Of a stretch of 64,000 bases of DNA, positions 33,682-44,105 are shown piece after piece. The DNA comes from Prostheceraeus crozeri (Eukaryota > Platyhelminthes > Polycladida > Euryleptidae): NCBI GenBank assembly GCA_907163375.1, contig CAJQUW010011539.1:1-64000 (forward strand), given 5' to 3'. The notes below the pieces were generated by a model that did not search any database, was not told the DNA's origin, and worked only from the letters and a program-made list of their open reading frames with translations. Both the position numbers and the translations under genes were made by a program. Each line of letters opens with the position of its first letter. The first letter of the stretch is position 1.

Positions 33682-34303
33682 GTAATCAAAGATGATTTGT
33701 CAAAAATGAGTTATTGATTGTTAAAAGGAAGTATTGTCAAAAAATTATTGTTAATTTCATATGTTAATCAAGGTAAGGTATTGTGTAAGTTGAAAACATT
33801 AATCAAGTGTTCATTTGTAAAGTTCATTTAATGTTTGAATGATGAACACCAAATCAATTTTTCTAGAACGTATGTTAGTTTCTTAATCAAGTTGTATAGA
33901 CTGTCTCTAGAATTCCCGAAACTCAATACTTCAACATTGAGTATTCATTTTGTCAAAAAGCACTTGAACCAAATTGAGGACTTTCTCACTAATGAATAAG
34001 AAAAAAGACTGTTTGAATCTTCTGATGAAATTTGGGGAAAAAGAACTGGTGTAACTCAAGAAATAGACGAGTTAAATTTATGAAGTTTTGTAACTGTATT
34101 TTCAGACTTCAGAGAACGCCGTTAGTGTATTTTCAGACTTTACTTTTAAAGTGAATGTAAGTAATTTATTTCAACCTTGTCCTGCTTGAGAATTTAAAGT
34201 TGAGAACATCGTTCTCACTTTGCAAGTGTATTTTCAGACTTTACTTTTAAAGTGAATGTAAGTAATTTATGAAAGTAAAGAAGAATGAAAAGAAGAGAAC
34301 GCC
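33682..34303. other. Non-coding subterminal region with a 45-bp direct repeat
   Basis: GTGTATTTTCAGACTTTACT...AAGTAATTTAT occurs at 34,126-34,170 and 34,226-34,270. No ORF of note lies between the small exon-like segment and the right terminal repeat. Confidence 0.6.
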
Positions 34304-34621
34304 GTTCTATCTTTGTGTTTTGTTATATCCATTTCATATGATAATGAAGGATATAATAAGGGTGCTGATGGTTCTTTTGTTTTTTCATCTTCCATTTTTA
34401 AATGAATATTTTTGTTCATATTCATTTTGTTTTTGCTAAATTTCAGAAGGTCCCTATTTTTGCATTTTGATTTGCTAATTTCAAGAGGACCCTAATTTTG
34501 CATTTGGATCAAGGTTTACCTGAGGTAGGGTTCTGATTTGTACCATTTTTGTGGCTATTTTGCAGGTATGTTGATTTCGGTTTTTTTTAATGTGCGCTGG
34601 GACGTCCAATATAATATTACT
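34304..34621. repeat. Right inverted terminal repeat of Maverick copy 1
   Basis: Reverse complement of the left terminal repeat, ending ATATAATATTACT directly before the CCGGAT duplication at 34,622-34,627. A few differences from the left copy (for example GGTGCCTT versus GGTCCCTA on the matching strand) show independent decay since insertion. Confidence 0.9.
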
Positions 34622-34627
34622 CCGGAT
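34622..34627. repeat. Target-site duplication CCGGAT, right
   Basis: Identical to 13,497-13,502 and directly abuts the right terminal repeat. Confidence 0.9.
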
Positions 34628-35567
34628 AACCGATTAAAAAATACAAATTAACCGATTAACCGATCAAATATGCCAAAATCAGTCAAAAAGCTTAACTATG
34701 CTTCACGTTAGAGTGTGAGAGGTATTTACTATCGAACGAATTATCATCAAGCATGTACGCAGACCATCACAAAGATATTTCATCAAAATAATATTTTCCA
34801 TCATCATAGTTTGGATTCCAGTTAATATCATAGTTGGATAGTCGTCAGGCCAAAACCCAACGACGTGTACCTGTAAAGGTACGAAAATTCGCCTTGTACT
34901 TTTGTGTTATTATTATAAATCGGATTCGAAGATCATATATTTTTTTTATTAAAACAATATGTTAATGTTAATGAAACAAAAGCAAGGTATTGACTAGTTG
35001 TCGGGAAGTGTAAGAGTTTTCACTCAGTCAGAGTTGTAGTGTAAAAACAATACTGTGTTTGCCGTTCCCTTCGTTAAACGTATTCTTTTTTTATAGAATA
35101 TGTTTCCATGTGCCGAGAACAACCGTTCACGACTCGCCGATGTAGCCTGAACTGTGAGATACCTTTTGGCAAGTTTATGCAGTTTTGGAAAAGAACATCC
35201 ATTTGTCCTCCACCAATCCGGCGGGTCAACTTCGAGATTCGAAGCAATTTAATCATAATTGTGTATTTCTTGAGCACGCTTTTGTCTGACGTTTTGAATG
35301 TGAAGATCATGGATATACAACATACTTAGTTTATAATGGTTTAGTGTTAGGATGCTTGGTTGAATTTTCATAAAAAATAAATATTTCTTTATAACCGCGG
35401 TTAAACAGTTACCGTAAATTAAATCGGTTAAGGATAGTTGAACCGGTTAACCGCTGCAATCCCTGCTTGTAGATGAGAAGTGGACTGGCGTAAGTAATTA
35501 ATTCAGTTGAGAACCACAGATGTTCCATTAGAAATGTCTGTCAAACGCTCCTCATTCCTTCTTTCAG

Positions 35568-35963
35568 CGAAGCCGGGCCCTCCAACGATTTACTTTAATG
35601 ATTTGACAATTCCTGATTTCGGTACTGTTACTTTGTGGCCTCGCAGTGGTAATCACGAGTTCATCTGCCGGTCTACAGGAGGAAGTCCTCCACCGACAAT
35701 CGAATGGTACAAAGTTCCGAAGGGACTGACACCAAGGCAAAGTATTGTCAAAAGGAACTTGTTACTGATATGGCAAATGACAATGGATGAATCAGCGTCA
35801 ACGAACAGTTTAGAAAATGTTTATAAGAGCAGATTATCGCTACCACGATCACAGTTGAGGGGAATCTCGCATCTTTCCTGTGTTGTCAGTAATCGAGCGA
35901 CACGGCTGCACCACGATCCCAATCAACGTCATCTTCTGACCACGGTGAAGGTCGAGCTGCAAG
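35568..35963 (+). CDS. Ig-superfamily cell-adhesion protein, exon (partial gene)
   Basis: A 396-nt exon with acceptor TTCTTTCAG and donor GTGAGT, phase 1 at both ends as is usual for Ig-domain exons. It encodes KPGPPTIYFNDLTIPDFG, then HEFICRSTGGSPPPTIEWYK (B-strand Cys, C-strand Trp) and later SHLSCVVSN (F-strand Cys), so one complete Ig domain. It joins in phase to the exon at 13,255-13,429. The SPPPxIxWYK pattern fits nephrin/echinoid-like adhesion receptors. The remaining exons lie outside the window or were not found. Confidence 0.8.
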
Positions 35964-37300
35964 GTGAGTTTATCAAGGTGCATATGAAAGACAGGTTTTG
36001 GACTTCAAGAATGACATCTCAACAGAGATGAAAACCCATGATAACAGAAAATCCGGAAAATCAGTTAAAATGTTGTACTAAAAAACATAGTGCCCGTTGA
36101 CTAGATTCAGATGTAGATTCATCTAATGTTGCACTGACGTGAGACTTTTGCAACACTTCAACCAACTTTTTATTTAGATATGGGGTCAATCCGTCGATTT
36201 CTTGACTGCGCCTTGTCTTGACAACGTTTTGGTCTTTGAAACTGCGAAAAGTTATGAATAAGAGAACTGAGATACCTGTAATAAAACAGCAGAGCAATAT
36301 ACAGCAACCAATGTTAGAAACCCACATCAGTAGCATGGTACCTATATTTTTGGACATGTTCGATGATATGTATCTGTTGTATAGGACTTTCATATCCCGA
36401 ATTTGCTATGACATAAAAGTTTGCAATTACGAAGACTTACAGTTCAGGTTTCTGATTGGGTACCGAATGTCAGAGGAGACACGCAAATACCATTCCAATA
36501 CACGAAGCAAACAATTCATTCTCTGCTACTGATCTCGCTTCTAAAGATAGATAAGTTCCTGTTTCTAAGAATCTGATACGTTTGGTAATTAATGTATTGG
36601 AATCCGTTGTTCAACAATACCCACACCCCCTACCCCCTTCAAATTTTTTGTGATATTTTTACGAATCTCGTGACCCATCAAAATTTCATTCAAAAATCCG
36701 GAAAATTTTCATCCCTGCATCTAAGCCTTGGTTAATGAAATTGTGATTTCAATAATGACATTGGGCTTGTCCTATGACGCGTCATTAATTAAATGGAACT
36801 GAATGACGCCTCATTTAATTGTCATTAAGAGGATGCCGTCCATAGACGCGTCATCTATTTTGCTTCATTTAACCGTCATAATCTTTTAATGGAATTGTGT
36901 TCACGAACGCGTCATGAAAAATGTCATTCATTAATGGAACCGAAATGAAAGCAGAATATTTAAAGGAGGATAATACCTTCATTAACGCATAACTGACTGG
37001 CAGATCGAACCGGAGTTAGATGTTATTGAACAAGTCTTCAACAATCTCTTTCAAACTTAGACAAGTAAACTTAGTAAACTGAGATTTGATAAACTCTTTC
37101 AAACTGTAATTGAAAACTTTTCTTCTTTCGACACTCTTGTAATGCAATAAAATAATAATAAAGTACAAGGCAAGCTTTCGGGATCACCCGTTGTCAGGGC
37201 AGAGACAGAGAGAATGACACCAGAAAATCTAAAAGTTTGCAAGACCTACTGAATTTCAGTCACTTACAGTCAAGTCACAAAACGAGGACGAAATGACAGG
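35964..37300. other. Intron-like stretch, no gene recognised
   Basis: Follows the exon donor. A 110-codon - strand ORF (36,061-36,393) with a hydrophobic middle shows no recognisable domain. Around 36,777-36,930 the motif GACGCGTCAT(T) and relatives recur several times. From about 37,140 to 37,300 the - strand carries a likely 3' tail of the Penelope-like element next to it. Confidence 0.4.
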
Positions 37301-37700
37301 TTACTTCAGCATAGATATCCACTGCTTATTTAGTCGTATGTCATCATCACGATTGAATGTATTTTTCTTTGCGATATGGATGCTCTCTTTTATTCTTCTT
37401 CTATACCAATTCTTCTCCCGGTCAATAACACAAAAGCTATTAAAATCCGGATAATGGTCACTCTCGTGCGCATTCATAGAAATCTCAGTTCTGAAATTGA
37501 TGTCACGAAAATCCTTCTCGTGCTCCTTCTTCCTACAATCGCCTTTCTCCAAGATTCTGCGATATACACTTTTTGACATCCCATACATCCTTGCTTATAC
37601 ACAACTCCTCCTTCCTCTAGTTCATCCGGCATAACGCTAGACCGATCACTTACGTACGGGCAACACCTTAAACAAGTCGCAGTCAAGATCAACGCCCGTA
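37301..37700 (-). pseudogene. Penelope-like element, GIY-YIG endonuclease fragment
   Basis: In the frame 37,716-37,474 the - strand reads GGVVYKQGCMGCQKVYIAES, a degraded GIY-YIG start. A second frame (37,588-37,301) continues NAHESDHYPDF, EKNWYRRRIKESIHI and KNTFNRDDDIRLNKQW. These are the conserved C-terminal blocks of GIY-YIG domains in Penelope-like elements. One frameshift separates them. The upstream reverse transcriptase is missing because a LINE fragment abuts it at about 37,633. Confidence 0.7.
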
Positions 37701-38437
37701 ATTCAATACTACGCACCCTCGCTAGTTGCCGTTGGGGCGCCGAGTTCTCTGTGCTTCGAACCTCCGCCCTTGCTCTCTGCTACTCCAGCGCGGAGTATTG
37801 CTCGCCAATCTGGATGCAGAGTACCCACTCCAAGAAGATAGACTGCGCTCTAAATGACACTATGCGACTAATCTCTGGTTGTATACGCAGTACACCAAAT
37901 GACATCCTGCCCATTCTGAGTGGCATTGAACCTCCTGACATCCGCCGCGAAAGACTCGCGATACGACTTCACCAAAGAGCTTCGGACAGTGACCACCTGC
38001 TGCATAAGAAGCTCTTCGCCAACGACCGATCATCAAGAAGACTTAAGTCACGCAACCCTCTATCCAGACGACACAACGGCCTTATCCCACTATCAACAAC
38101 CTATTCCAACTCATGGGCTGCAGATGAATGGAGACCGAAATGGACACAGGCGAGTCACGGACTTCGGCGCTTCATATCCGAACCGGCTTACCATCCTCCC
38201 GGCTCCGATCTCCCCAGAGGACAGTGGGTCCTCCTGAATCGCCTCCGATCTGGACACGGCAGATTCGCTGCATTCATGCATAAGATCGGTCTGTCCTCAA
38301 GTGATTCCTGCAGATGCGGAAACGTTCAAACTAGTGAACACGTCCTGATGTGTCCTGTAATTGGAATGTGTGGTGACCTGAAGACCGTCAATCGTGACTT
38401 ACGCACGTGGCTTCGTAAAACTGATCTTTGTGTTTAA
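37633..38437 (+). pseudogene. 5'-truncated LINE (jockey/CR1-like) ORF2 C-terminus
   Basis: The open frame to 38,437 (228 codons from its first ATG) and the codons before it encode YGQHLKQVAVKINARNSILR, then EYCSPIWMQSTHSKKID, LPILSGIEPPDIRRERLAIR and the Cys/His tail CRCGNVQTSEHVLMC. This is the thumb and C-terminal zinc-knuckle region of jockey/CR1-type non-LTR retrotransposons. The missing 5' part is the usual result of incomplete target-primed reverse transcription. No poly-A tail is clear. Confidence 0.85.
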
Positions 38438-38639
38438 CTTTCTTTCTCTTTATCACTGTACATTTCATACGAATATATATATAGTTCATCAGGGTGGTCC
38501 AACTTCGGTCTGCTCAGAATGTTTCCCAGACTCTTTGAAGCGTTATAACTCTTTCAAACGTATAACAGAGTTCATGCGAAAATTTGCTTTCAGAATCAAC
38601 TAACCAAAGACCGAACTTAGTCTTGGTTAGACCTTCATA

Positions 38640-39440
38640 TATGTTCATCTTTTGTGGTTATGCAAGTGAGGATGTTTGGTAGACTGCAACATAGTGATAA
38701 TCATGAAAACACTAAAGCTAATTGTATTGCTATATATTTAATTTTCTGTGATAAATCAGCAGGTATGTTCATGGGACGTGTTTTAGAAAAATATAAATTA
38801 GCAGCCATCCGTTCTTTGCTGTCTCGAGCCTTCAGAATTTGCTCTGATCAGACTCTGTATGAATCAGCATCTGAGAAAATTATAGAAACATTTATAGGTA
38901 ATGGTTTTCAATTGGAAACAATTTTGAAAGTAAAAAAGCAAGTCGAAGAAAAAGTTTGTGCAAAGCAAGAGAATAAAAATAAAGAGAATGATAAGAAAAT
39001 TATTTATTGGTCCGTGCCTTTCATTCGTGAAGGATTTAAAGATTTCAATCATAGAATTCATAAAATCAATCAAAAACTGTCTAAGGCTGAAATTCAAACT
39101 ACGTACAGTACTTGTAAAATGAAAGATTTTTTCGCAACAAAGATAAAATTGTGAGTGATCTGCGATCGGATATTGTTTATCAATATAACTGTGACCGCTG
39201 TCTAATGCGGTACATTGGTGCCACCAAAGGGCATTTCTATACCCGTATCTCAGAACACTTACGAGGGTATCCTACTCAAACTGAGGTTTCCATGCATGTT
39301 CATGCACCGAAACATGAAAATTTCAAAATTATAGGTTGCTCGAAATACCCAATGATTCTAGAATCTATTTTAATTAACAACACAGATTGCTTATCGAATG
39401 ACTGGAACGGACAATTTCCTTTGGCATTAAATTTATGACG
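38640..39440 (+). pseudogene. Penelope-like element, RT C-terminus plus GIY-YIG domain
   Basis: Frame 38,654-39,154 contains YKLAAIRSLLSRAFRICSD, typical of the end of Penelope-like reverse transcriptases, followed by a lysine-rich linker. Frame 39,151-39,438 holds DIVYQYNCDRCLMRYIGATK and GHFYTRISEHLRGY, a GIY-YIG endonuclease core, and ends near LALNL. The two frames overlap by four bases (ATGA), so a small frameshift or natural overlap separates them. The 5' RT core is absent. It is a different copy and lineage from the - strand fragment at 37,301. Confidence 0.75.
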
Positions 39441-40219
39441 TAATCCGCTCGTAATGATGTCATGTTTAGCGCAATAGCTATGTAGTTCAGCGCTCTCTGT
39501 ATTTTGTGACGCATTTTATTTGAGATTTTAGTTAATGAAAATGTTTCTGTTGAAGCAAACTTGTAGATATAAATTTTATTGTGGATTTTATTGAATTCTT
39601 TGTTGTACCGCTGAAGATGAGGCAATAAACTAGCCTTGAAACTAGTCCGGAAAAAAGTGTTTTTCTTTTCACAATGACAATATGAAACGTCTGGGAAACG
39701 TCTACTGTCAGTGGTGATACTATTAATTGATTACGTCCAATAATAAGGACTACCTAGCTTTACACTGGATACTGGGAGAGCCTGTCCCATATCGGGGAGA
39801 TCTAAATATATTTTAGAAACAAAATTATTATTAAAACTACATTCAACAGTGTTAAATTATGTTGTAAAACAGTTTTGTAATAAATGCATTCTAGGGGCAA
39901 TAGCGTACTTAGCTTGCTTAGTAAAATGAACAAAACCTGTTCCCCCGTACTTGTAAAATGAACGGACTTACTTTTCTAGGAAAAATCGGACAGTGATGCC
40001 GATTCACAGACTACCAGCTTTTCACTACCATCATAAATAACTTTCACCACCTTCATGACTCCAATATATTCCGATCCCGTAGGTTTCTTAGGTCAAGAGA
40101 GGACGCAATTAAACACGTGATTGAAACGAAAGTGTACAGTAGGAACGGTTTCCAAATACTTGCAGATAAACAAAATTTATATCAGGCGAATTATAGGTAA
40201 AACGATTAACAGTAAAATC
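39441..40219. other. Non-coding stretch, likely 3' end of the Penelope-like element then unknown
   Basis: About 39,605-39,655 reads CTGAAGATGAGGCAATAAAC...CTTGAAACTAGTCC, a tail of the sort found downstream of Penelope-like ORFs. The remaining 550 bp show no ORF or repeat I can support. Confidence 0.4.
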
Positions 40220-40648
40220 TCACAGAAATAAGATATTGCAACTTGCTTGTGGTTCTACGCTAGGAGCTACTGCAGTCTTTATAGCACTTACCATCAACGG
40301 GGGCGTCGATCCGGGCGAGTCGTCGTCGGCCTGGTCCTCCCAGCGTACACGCAGTCGCCGAGGTGAAGCGGTGCCTATACTAGGCGGGTGTCTCCACGGG
40401 CTTGCCGGTGGGTCGATCTCCTTAACGGTAGGCTTCCACCGAGGCGAGTCTCCCGATTTGATTCGGGGTAATTCTCCCGGCTGTCGTCGGGGTGAAGAAA
40501 CAGCGGCCTCAGAGTCTCGTGGCTCCGGTTTAATTAGCAGCTGTTGTGCACGGGAAACAATCTCCTCCGCTAGAATAGAGATGTCATCATCGTCAATAAA
40601 ATCATCAGTGCATTCTGCCATGTTGACCGGAATTGCTAGAACAAGCAA
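40220..40648 (-). CDS. Acidic N-terminal fragment, possible gag start of a second Gypsy copy
   Basis: An internal ATG at 40,621 gives MAECTDDFIDDDDISILAEE, then a proline/serine/arginine-rich low-complexity region with SPRR/SPRW-type repeats. It lies just downstream, on the same strand, of a candidate 176-bp LTR (40,621-40,796). If that LTR is real, this would be the internal region of a tandem or partial neighbour copy. No capsid or zinc-knuckle motif is visible. The function is inferred from position only. Confidence 0.35.
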   Translation of the reverse strand: MLVLAIPVNMAECTDDFIDDDDISILAEEIVSRAQQLLIKPEPRDSEAAVSSPRRQPGELPRIKSGDSPRWKPTVKEIDPPASPWRHPPSIGTASPRRLRVRWEDQADDDSPGSTPPLMVSAIKTAVAPSVEPQASCNILFL

Positions 40649-40796
40649 TCCCGACCAAGATCACAACAAGAAAACTCTGCTCACCTGAACATTGCTAGCA
40701 GGTAGTAAAAACAATTCCCGCGAAAAGTACAGGCAATTAAAAAGTAGTGCAGTAAAAGTCAATAAAATTAGTTCACTTAAAGACCCCTACCTTACA
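40621..40796 (-). repeat. Candidate short LTR (TG...CA)
   Basis: On the - strand a purine tract GGAGGAGGGGATAG is followed by TGTAAGGTAGGGG, and 176 bp later the sequence ends CAACA followed by TGG. A polypurine tract before TG and a TGG after CA are the expected borders of an LTR. No second LTR copy is present in the window to confirm it. Confidence 0.35.
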
Positions 40797-40845
40797 CTAT
40801 CCCCTCCTCCACGAAGAGGGTCTCGCTCCTGCGAGCGGTGCCAGT

Positions 40846-42280
40846 CTACACACGGGGTAGACGTGGGCGGATGATCCGCTCCGCGTATCGCGCAAGTGCG
40901 TGGCACTCCTCCGCAGTGTAGTGCGGGTCTCCTGTGTTCACCACGGACGGCTTGAAATGTATTGGGGTAAAAAAACATGCCCCTACATTATTGATGCTGT
41001 GGAGGCGATCTCTCATGCGCCGGTCGTGACCAAACTTGTCTGCGGGCGCGTCGATGAAGAACATCGGGATGCCGGAGAACCCGGACCGGACTTCCTCGAT
41101 GCTTCTCGCCGAGCGGTCGTTTACCCCTACTCCGACGACGATTGCGGCAACGTCATTGCGGCGCACATCGCAGTGGCGAACAGTGTCCGCAGCTTGCGGT
41201 GCTCGGAGGCCCGGTCTCGCAATCGAGCGATATGGGGCAGCGGTAAAGGCAGGCGGGTGAAATTGCAATCGCCAACCACCAGCGTCATTTTGCGGCTGTT
41301 TTGGCTTGCATCTACCGGTTGTCGGGGGCGGGCTGCAGGAGATCTTGATCTCGTCCGTATTAAGTCTTTCTTGGATTCTGCGTCCATTCGCCGCGCTTGG
41401 ATCCTCCTCATTGCAGGATGGATATCCTTCCGCATCCCATTCCTCACCCTGTCTCACGAATTGCCGCGGTTGGGTGGTCTTGCCCTGTCTCGCGAATTCT
41501 CGTGGTTGGGCCTGGCCCTGTCTCGCGAATTGCCGCGGTTGGGCTTGAGGACTTGGAAGACATTCCTCGTTATCTCGGATGTCATCCGGTCGATTGTGTC
41601 CTGCGCGAGGCTTGAGTTGGTCGACGACTGGTCGTCTCTCACGCTCCGTGGTGGTTGCAAGATGGAGCGTGGTTTGATCGCTGGCTGCGGGTCTCGGGGT
41701 TGCAGCTGGAGAAACGTTTGACGCCATCTCGGCAACTTGGGCAGTAGCTTGAGTGGTACCGTACCCACCCGGTCCAGCGCTCCTCGGTGGCCTTGATCCG
41801 CCTAGACGTCTCTGATTGGCTGCGGAGACTTGCCATGATCTTTGCAAAAGAGGCCTCGGCGACCGAGTTGATCCATCCCTTCCCGGTTGGATAGCCGACC
41901 TTGAGGTGCGGGGGCAATCGTGTGTCGTGGAGGCAGTGGTTGACCACACTGTACCTCCAGGACTCCAGCAGATCCTGAGGGATCCTCCCCTCCCAAAAAT
42001 TGATGGCTCCGACTAACTGCTCCTCCTCCTCGTCTGACTGGAATGACAGGTGAGAGATGCAGATGTCGGAATCGAAGTCTGAGTCTAGGATAGGGTCAGA
42101 GCTTATATCAATTACTTCTCCTAAGCCTATCTCGTCTGAATCCGACGGCTGGTCTAAGTCTTGCTCGTCTAGGTAAATCACTTCCTCATTCTCGATTGGG
42201 TCTCCAGACGTTGAGGAAGACTCGCTGTCGTCATCACTGCATAAGCAATGCCCGTCGATGTTGACGGTTGGTCTCTCCAC
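40846..42280 (-). pseudogene. Extra Gypsy ORF downstream of pol: acidic N-terminus and SGNH-hydrolase-like C-terminus
   Basis: The frame starting at 42,280 is very acidic (SDDDSESSSTSGD...) and includes NFWEGRIPQDLLESW and VGYPTGKGWINSVAEASFAK. It then gives way to a P/R/Q-rich linker with 12-residue RQFARQG-type repeats in another frame (41,949-40,846). The C-terminal part shows SGNH-fold blocks: MTLVVGDCNFTRLP (block I-like, frame 41,447-41,127), IVVGVGVNDRS (block III G-x-N-D) and GDPHYTAEECHALARYAERI (block V D-x-H). Blocks III and V are in the 41,949 frame, so a frameshift lies at about 41,150-41,200. Whether it is a gag-like, accessory or captured hydrolase gene is open. Confidence 0.6.
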
Positions 42281-43019
42281 TGAGGGAGGGGGAACAGTCC
42301 GACATTGTAAGGAGAGGAGTCTGGTGTAAATGTTCAGATCTCGGGAACTGGTTGGAATGCACCTTCCTTGTCTTTTTGTCAGTTGAATTCAATCTGACGT
42401 TCCTAGGGCATGGCTTTACTTCGTTGACATGCACTACAAGGGTTCTTCCCGGTCTCGCTGGGTTGCGGATTTCAATGTTGGTCCGGCTTGGCACTCGTGT
42501 CACTAAGTATGGTCCATCCCATGGCCCTGAAAGTTTTGCGGACTTACCAGGTCCGGGAGTCCTATTTCCGTACCACACTAGATTCCCGACTTTATAGGTG
42601 GGCACTTTCGTAGCGTGGTGATCATATTGGGTCTTCTGGTGCTGCTTAGCTAGAATAAGGTTTTTTGCGAGGCTCTGGATACCAAATCGAAGAGAATGTC
42701 CATCGGAAACCTTAACTCCCTACCTATGGCTAGGCAAGCGGGAATACCCCGTGGAGTGATGAACATTCGATCTGTAGACCCACATACAATAATGGATGGT
42801 GTCGTCCCAGTTGCGTCTATCTTGCGCAGCATGAGTGAGCAGCAAATTTTTCAGCGTGCAGTTTAATCTCTCTACCGCTCCGTTAGTAGAGGGTCTGTAT
42901 GGTGAAGAACGGATCTTTTTAATTGCTAGCACCTTGCAGAAGCGCTGGAATACTGCCGACTCGAATTCTTTCCCCTGGTCAGACAAGATTTCCTTCGGAA
43001 CACCGTATCTGGTGACCCA
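42234..43019 (-). pseudogene. pol: Gypsy pol: integrase C-terminal half
   Basis: After the hAT-like insertion the - strand resumes with VTRYGVPKEILSDQGKEFES (second catalytic Asp), then RPSTNGAVERLNCTLK with the catalytic Glu. A frameshift at about 42,760 follows. A further frame (42,605-42,234) carries the GPY/F-type C-terminal module KLSGPWDGPYLVTRV. The first catalytic Asp is upstream of the insertion (44,103-45,662 frame). Confidence 0.85.
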
Positions 43020-43027
43020 GCTGTGGA

Positions 43028-44105
43028 TAGTGATGCAAATGGAAAATTTTCCAGAAAATGTTCCAATTTTTTCAAAATTTTCTGGAAAATTTTCCGTCGG
43101 AAAATTTTGAAATTTATTTTTCGGTGATTGACCTTTTTTCCTTTGTTTTGGAGACTTATTATGGTCGTTTGAAAAGACTATGCAATATTCAAAGACCAAA
43201 AACTTCTCTATCATCCCTATGTTAACTTTTGTAACCAACTGCACCTTTACCATGTCTATTTCAGATCTTTCCAAATGAATTTCAGAGATCAGATGAATTT
43301 CAGATTTCTCTAGCTGAATTTCAGATATCTGTCACAAGCTCAACTTTGAAAAGATCTTTAATTTAACTGGAGATCTCCAACTCATCTAGATCATGTCTGA
43401 AATTCATTTGGGCAGACCTGAAATCGAATTGGATCTATCTGAACCATCTGAACTAGAAATGGAGGATGCGTATCCTCAGCGAAGATGTCGGACAAGGCCA
43501 GAAGTTAGAGGCTATCACTCTTTTACTCTTTTACTAATCACATATGATATCTTTAGTTTCCAAACATCTCACAAGTTTACAGTCTTTATATCTTCGAATA
43601 TGGTCGCTCATGAATGCTGCTTGGACTGTGTGCTTATGCTTCACTTGTTCATCAACACATGAATTAGCACCACTGATCAACGCTGCATAATAAAGCTTAA
43701 CTTTCAAGCTAATAAGCAAATTCCAAAATGAAGTACATTATTTTTGCTCCAGATCTTTCACATTGCATGAAATTATACCCTTATAGTAAAGCAAGATTTA
43801 CGTTATCCCAAACGGTGTCTGTGTGATAATTAAAAATGTAAACATAATGACACAAGCCACTGGTGGAAAAGGAATGTTCAAAAATCCGCGGACGGAACTG
43901 GTGTTGCTACGATCGCTTTAATCGAAATAATGACGAAATTAAGATTTTTAGACCCAATTTATAGGTACGTAGCTGCCTCGGCAGTGGAAGCGCTCAAATC
44001 AAAAGACCTATCAAAAAAATCAAAACTTTCAAAATTTTCCAATTTTTTCCATAATTTTCTACGGAAAATTTTGATTCAAAATTTTCCGGAAAATTTTCAT
44101 CACTA
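43028..44105. mobile_element. hAT-like non-autonomous element (1,078 bp) in the Gypsy integrase
   Basis: It starts TAGTGATGCAAATGGAAAAT and ends with the complement TTTTCATCACTA. The 8 bp GCTGTGGA is present on both sides (43,020-43,027 and 44,106-44,113), an exact hAT-type target duplication. Both ends are rich in GGAAAATTTTCC palindromes. Inside there is no intact transposase. Removing it with one GCTGTGGA copy restores the integrase reading region. Confidence 0.88.

Larger units (their letters stand above)
13503..34621. mobile_element. Maverick/Polinton copy 1 (adintovirus-like), 21.1 kb, complete ends
   Basis: The element is delimited by inverted terminal repeats that both start AGTAATATTATATTGGACG, and by an identical 6-bp duplication CCGGAT at 13,497-13,502 and 34,622-34,627. 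An AG start and 6-bp duplication are classic Polinton features. It encodes protein-primed-type PolB, packaging ATPase, penton-like and major capsid proteins, integrase, adenain-like protease and a phospholipase A2. Several genes are intact, while others carry frameshifts, stops or insertions, so the copy is defective. It sits in the intron of an Ig-superfamily gene. Confidence 0.93.
13465..35465. mobile_element. Old hAT-like element (about 0.88 kb) split by the Maverick
   Basis: The left end reads CAGGGATTGCAGTGGTTAA, and the right end, read on the other strand, is CAGGGATTGCAGCGGTTAA. Short inverted repeats starting CAGGG are typical of hAT elements. Flanking octamers CCTATAGG (13,457-13,464) and CTTGTAGA (35,466-35,473) agree at 5 of 8 positions, with the other three differing by transitions, as expected of an old 8-bp target duplication. 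Without the Maverick the element would be 13,465-13,502 plus 34,628-35,465. The right part has repeated AACCG/CGGTT motifs near its end. No transposase is recognised, so it is non-autonomous. Confidence 0.62.
13430..35567 (+). other. 22-kb intron of the Ig gene, filled by nested mobile elements
   Basis: The intron runs from the GTGAGT donor at 13,430 to the TTCTTTCAG acceptor at 35,567. The flanking exon phases agree (1/1). It contains a hAT-like element (13,465-35,465), which is itself interrupted by a full Maverick (13,503-34,621). The order of insertion is therefore intron, then hAT-like element, then Maverick, then smaller insertions inside the Maverick. Confidence 0.65.

Noticed and set aside
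36061..36393. 110-codon - strand ORF with a hydrophobic segment
   Set aside because: There is no recognised domain, and its position right after an exon donor makes it likely intronic noise.
40900..41721. 273-codon + strand ORF opposite the Gypsy accessory ORF
   Set aside because: It is the GC-rich antisense shadow; recognisable SGNH-like motifs are on the - strand.
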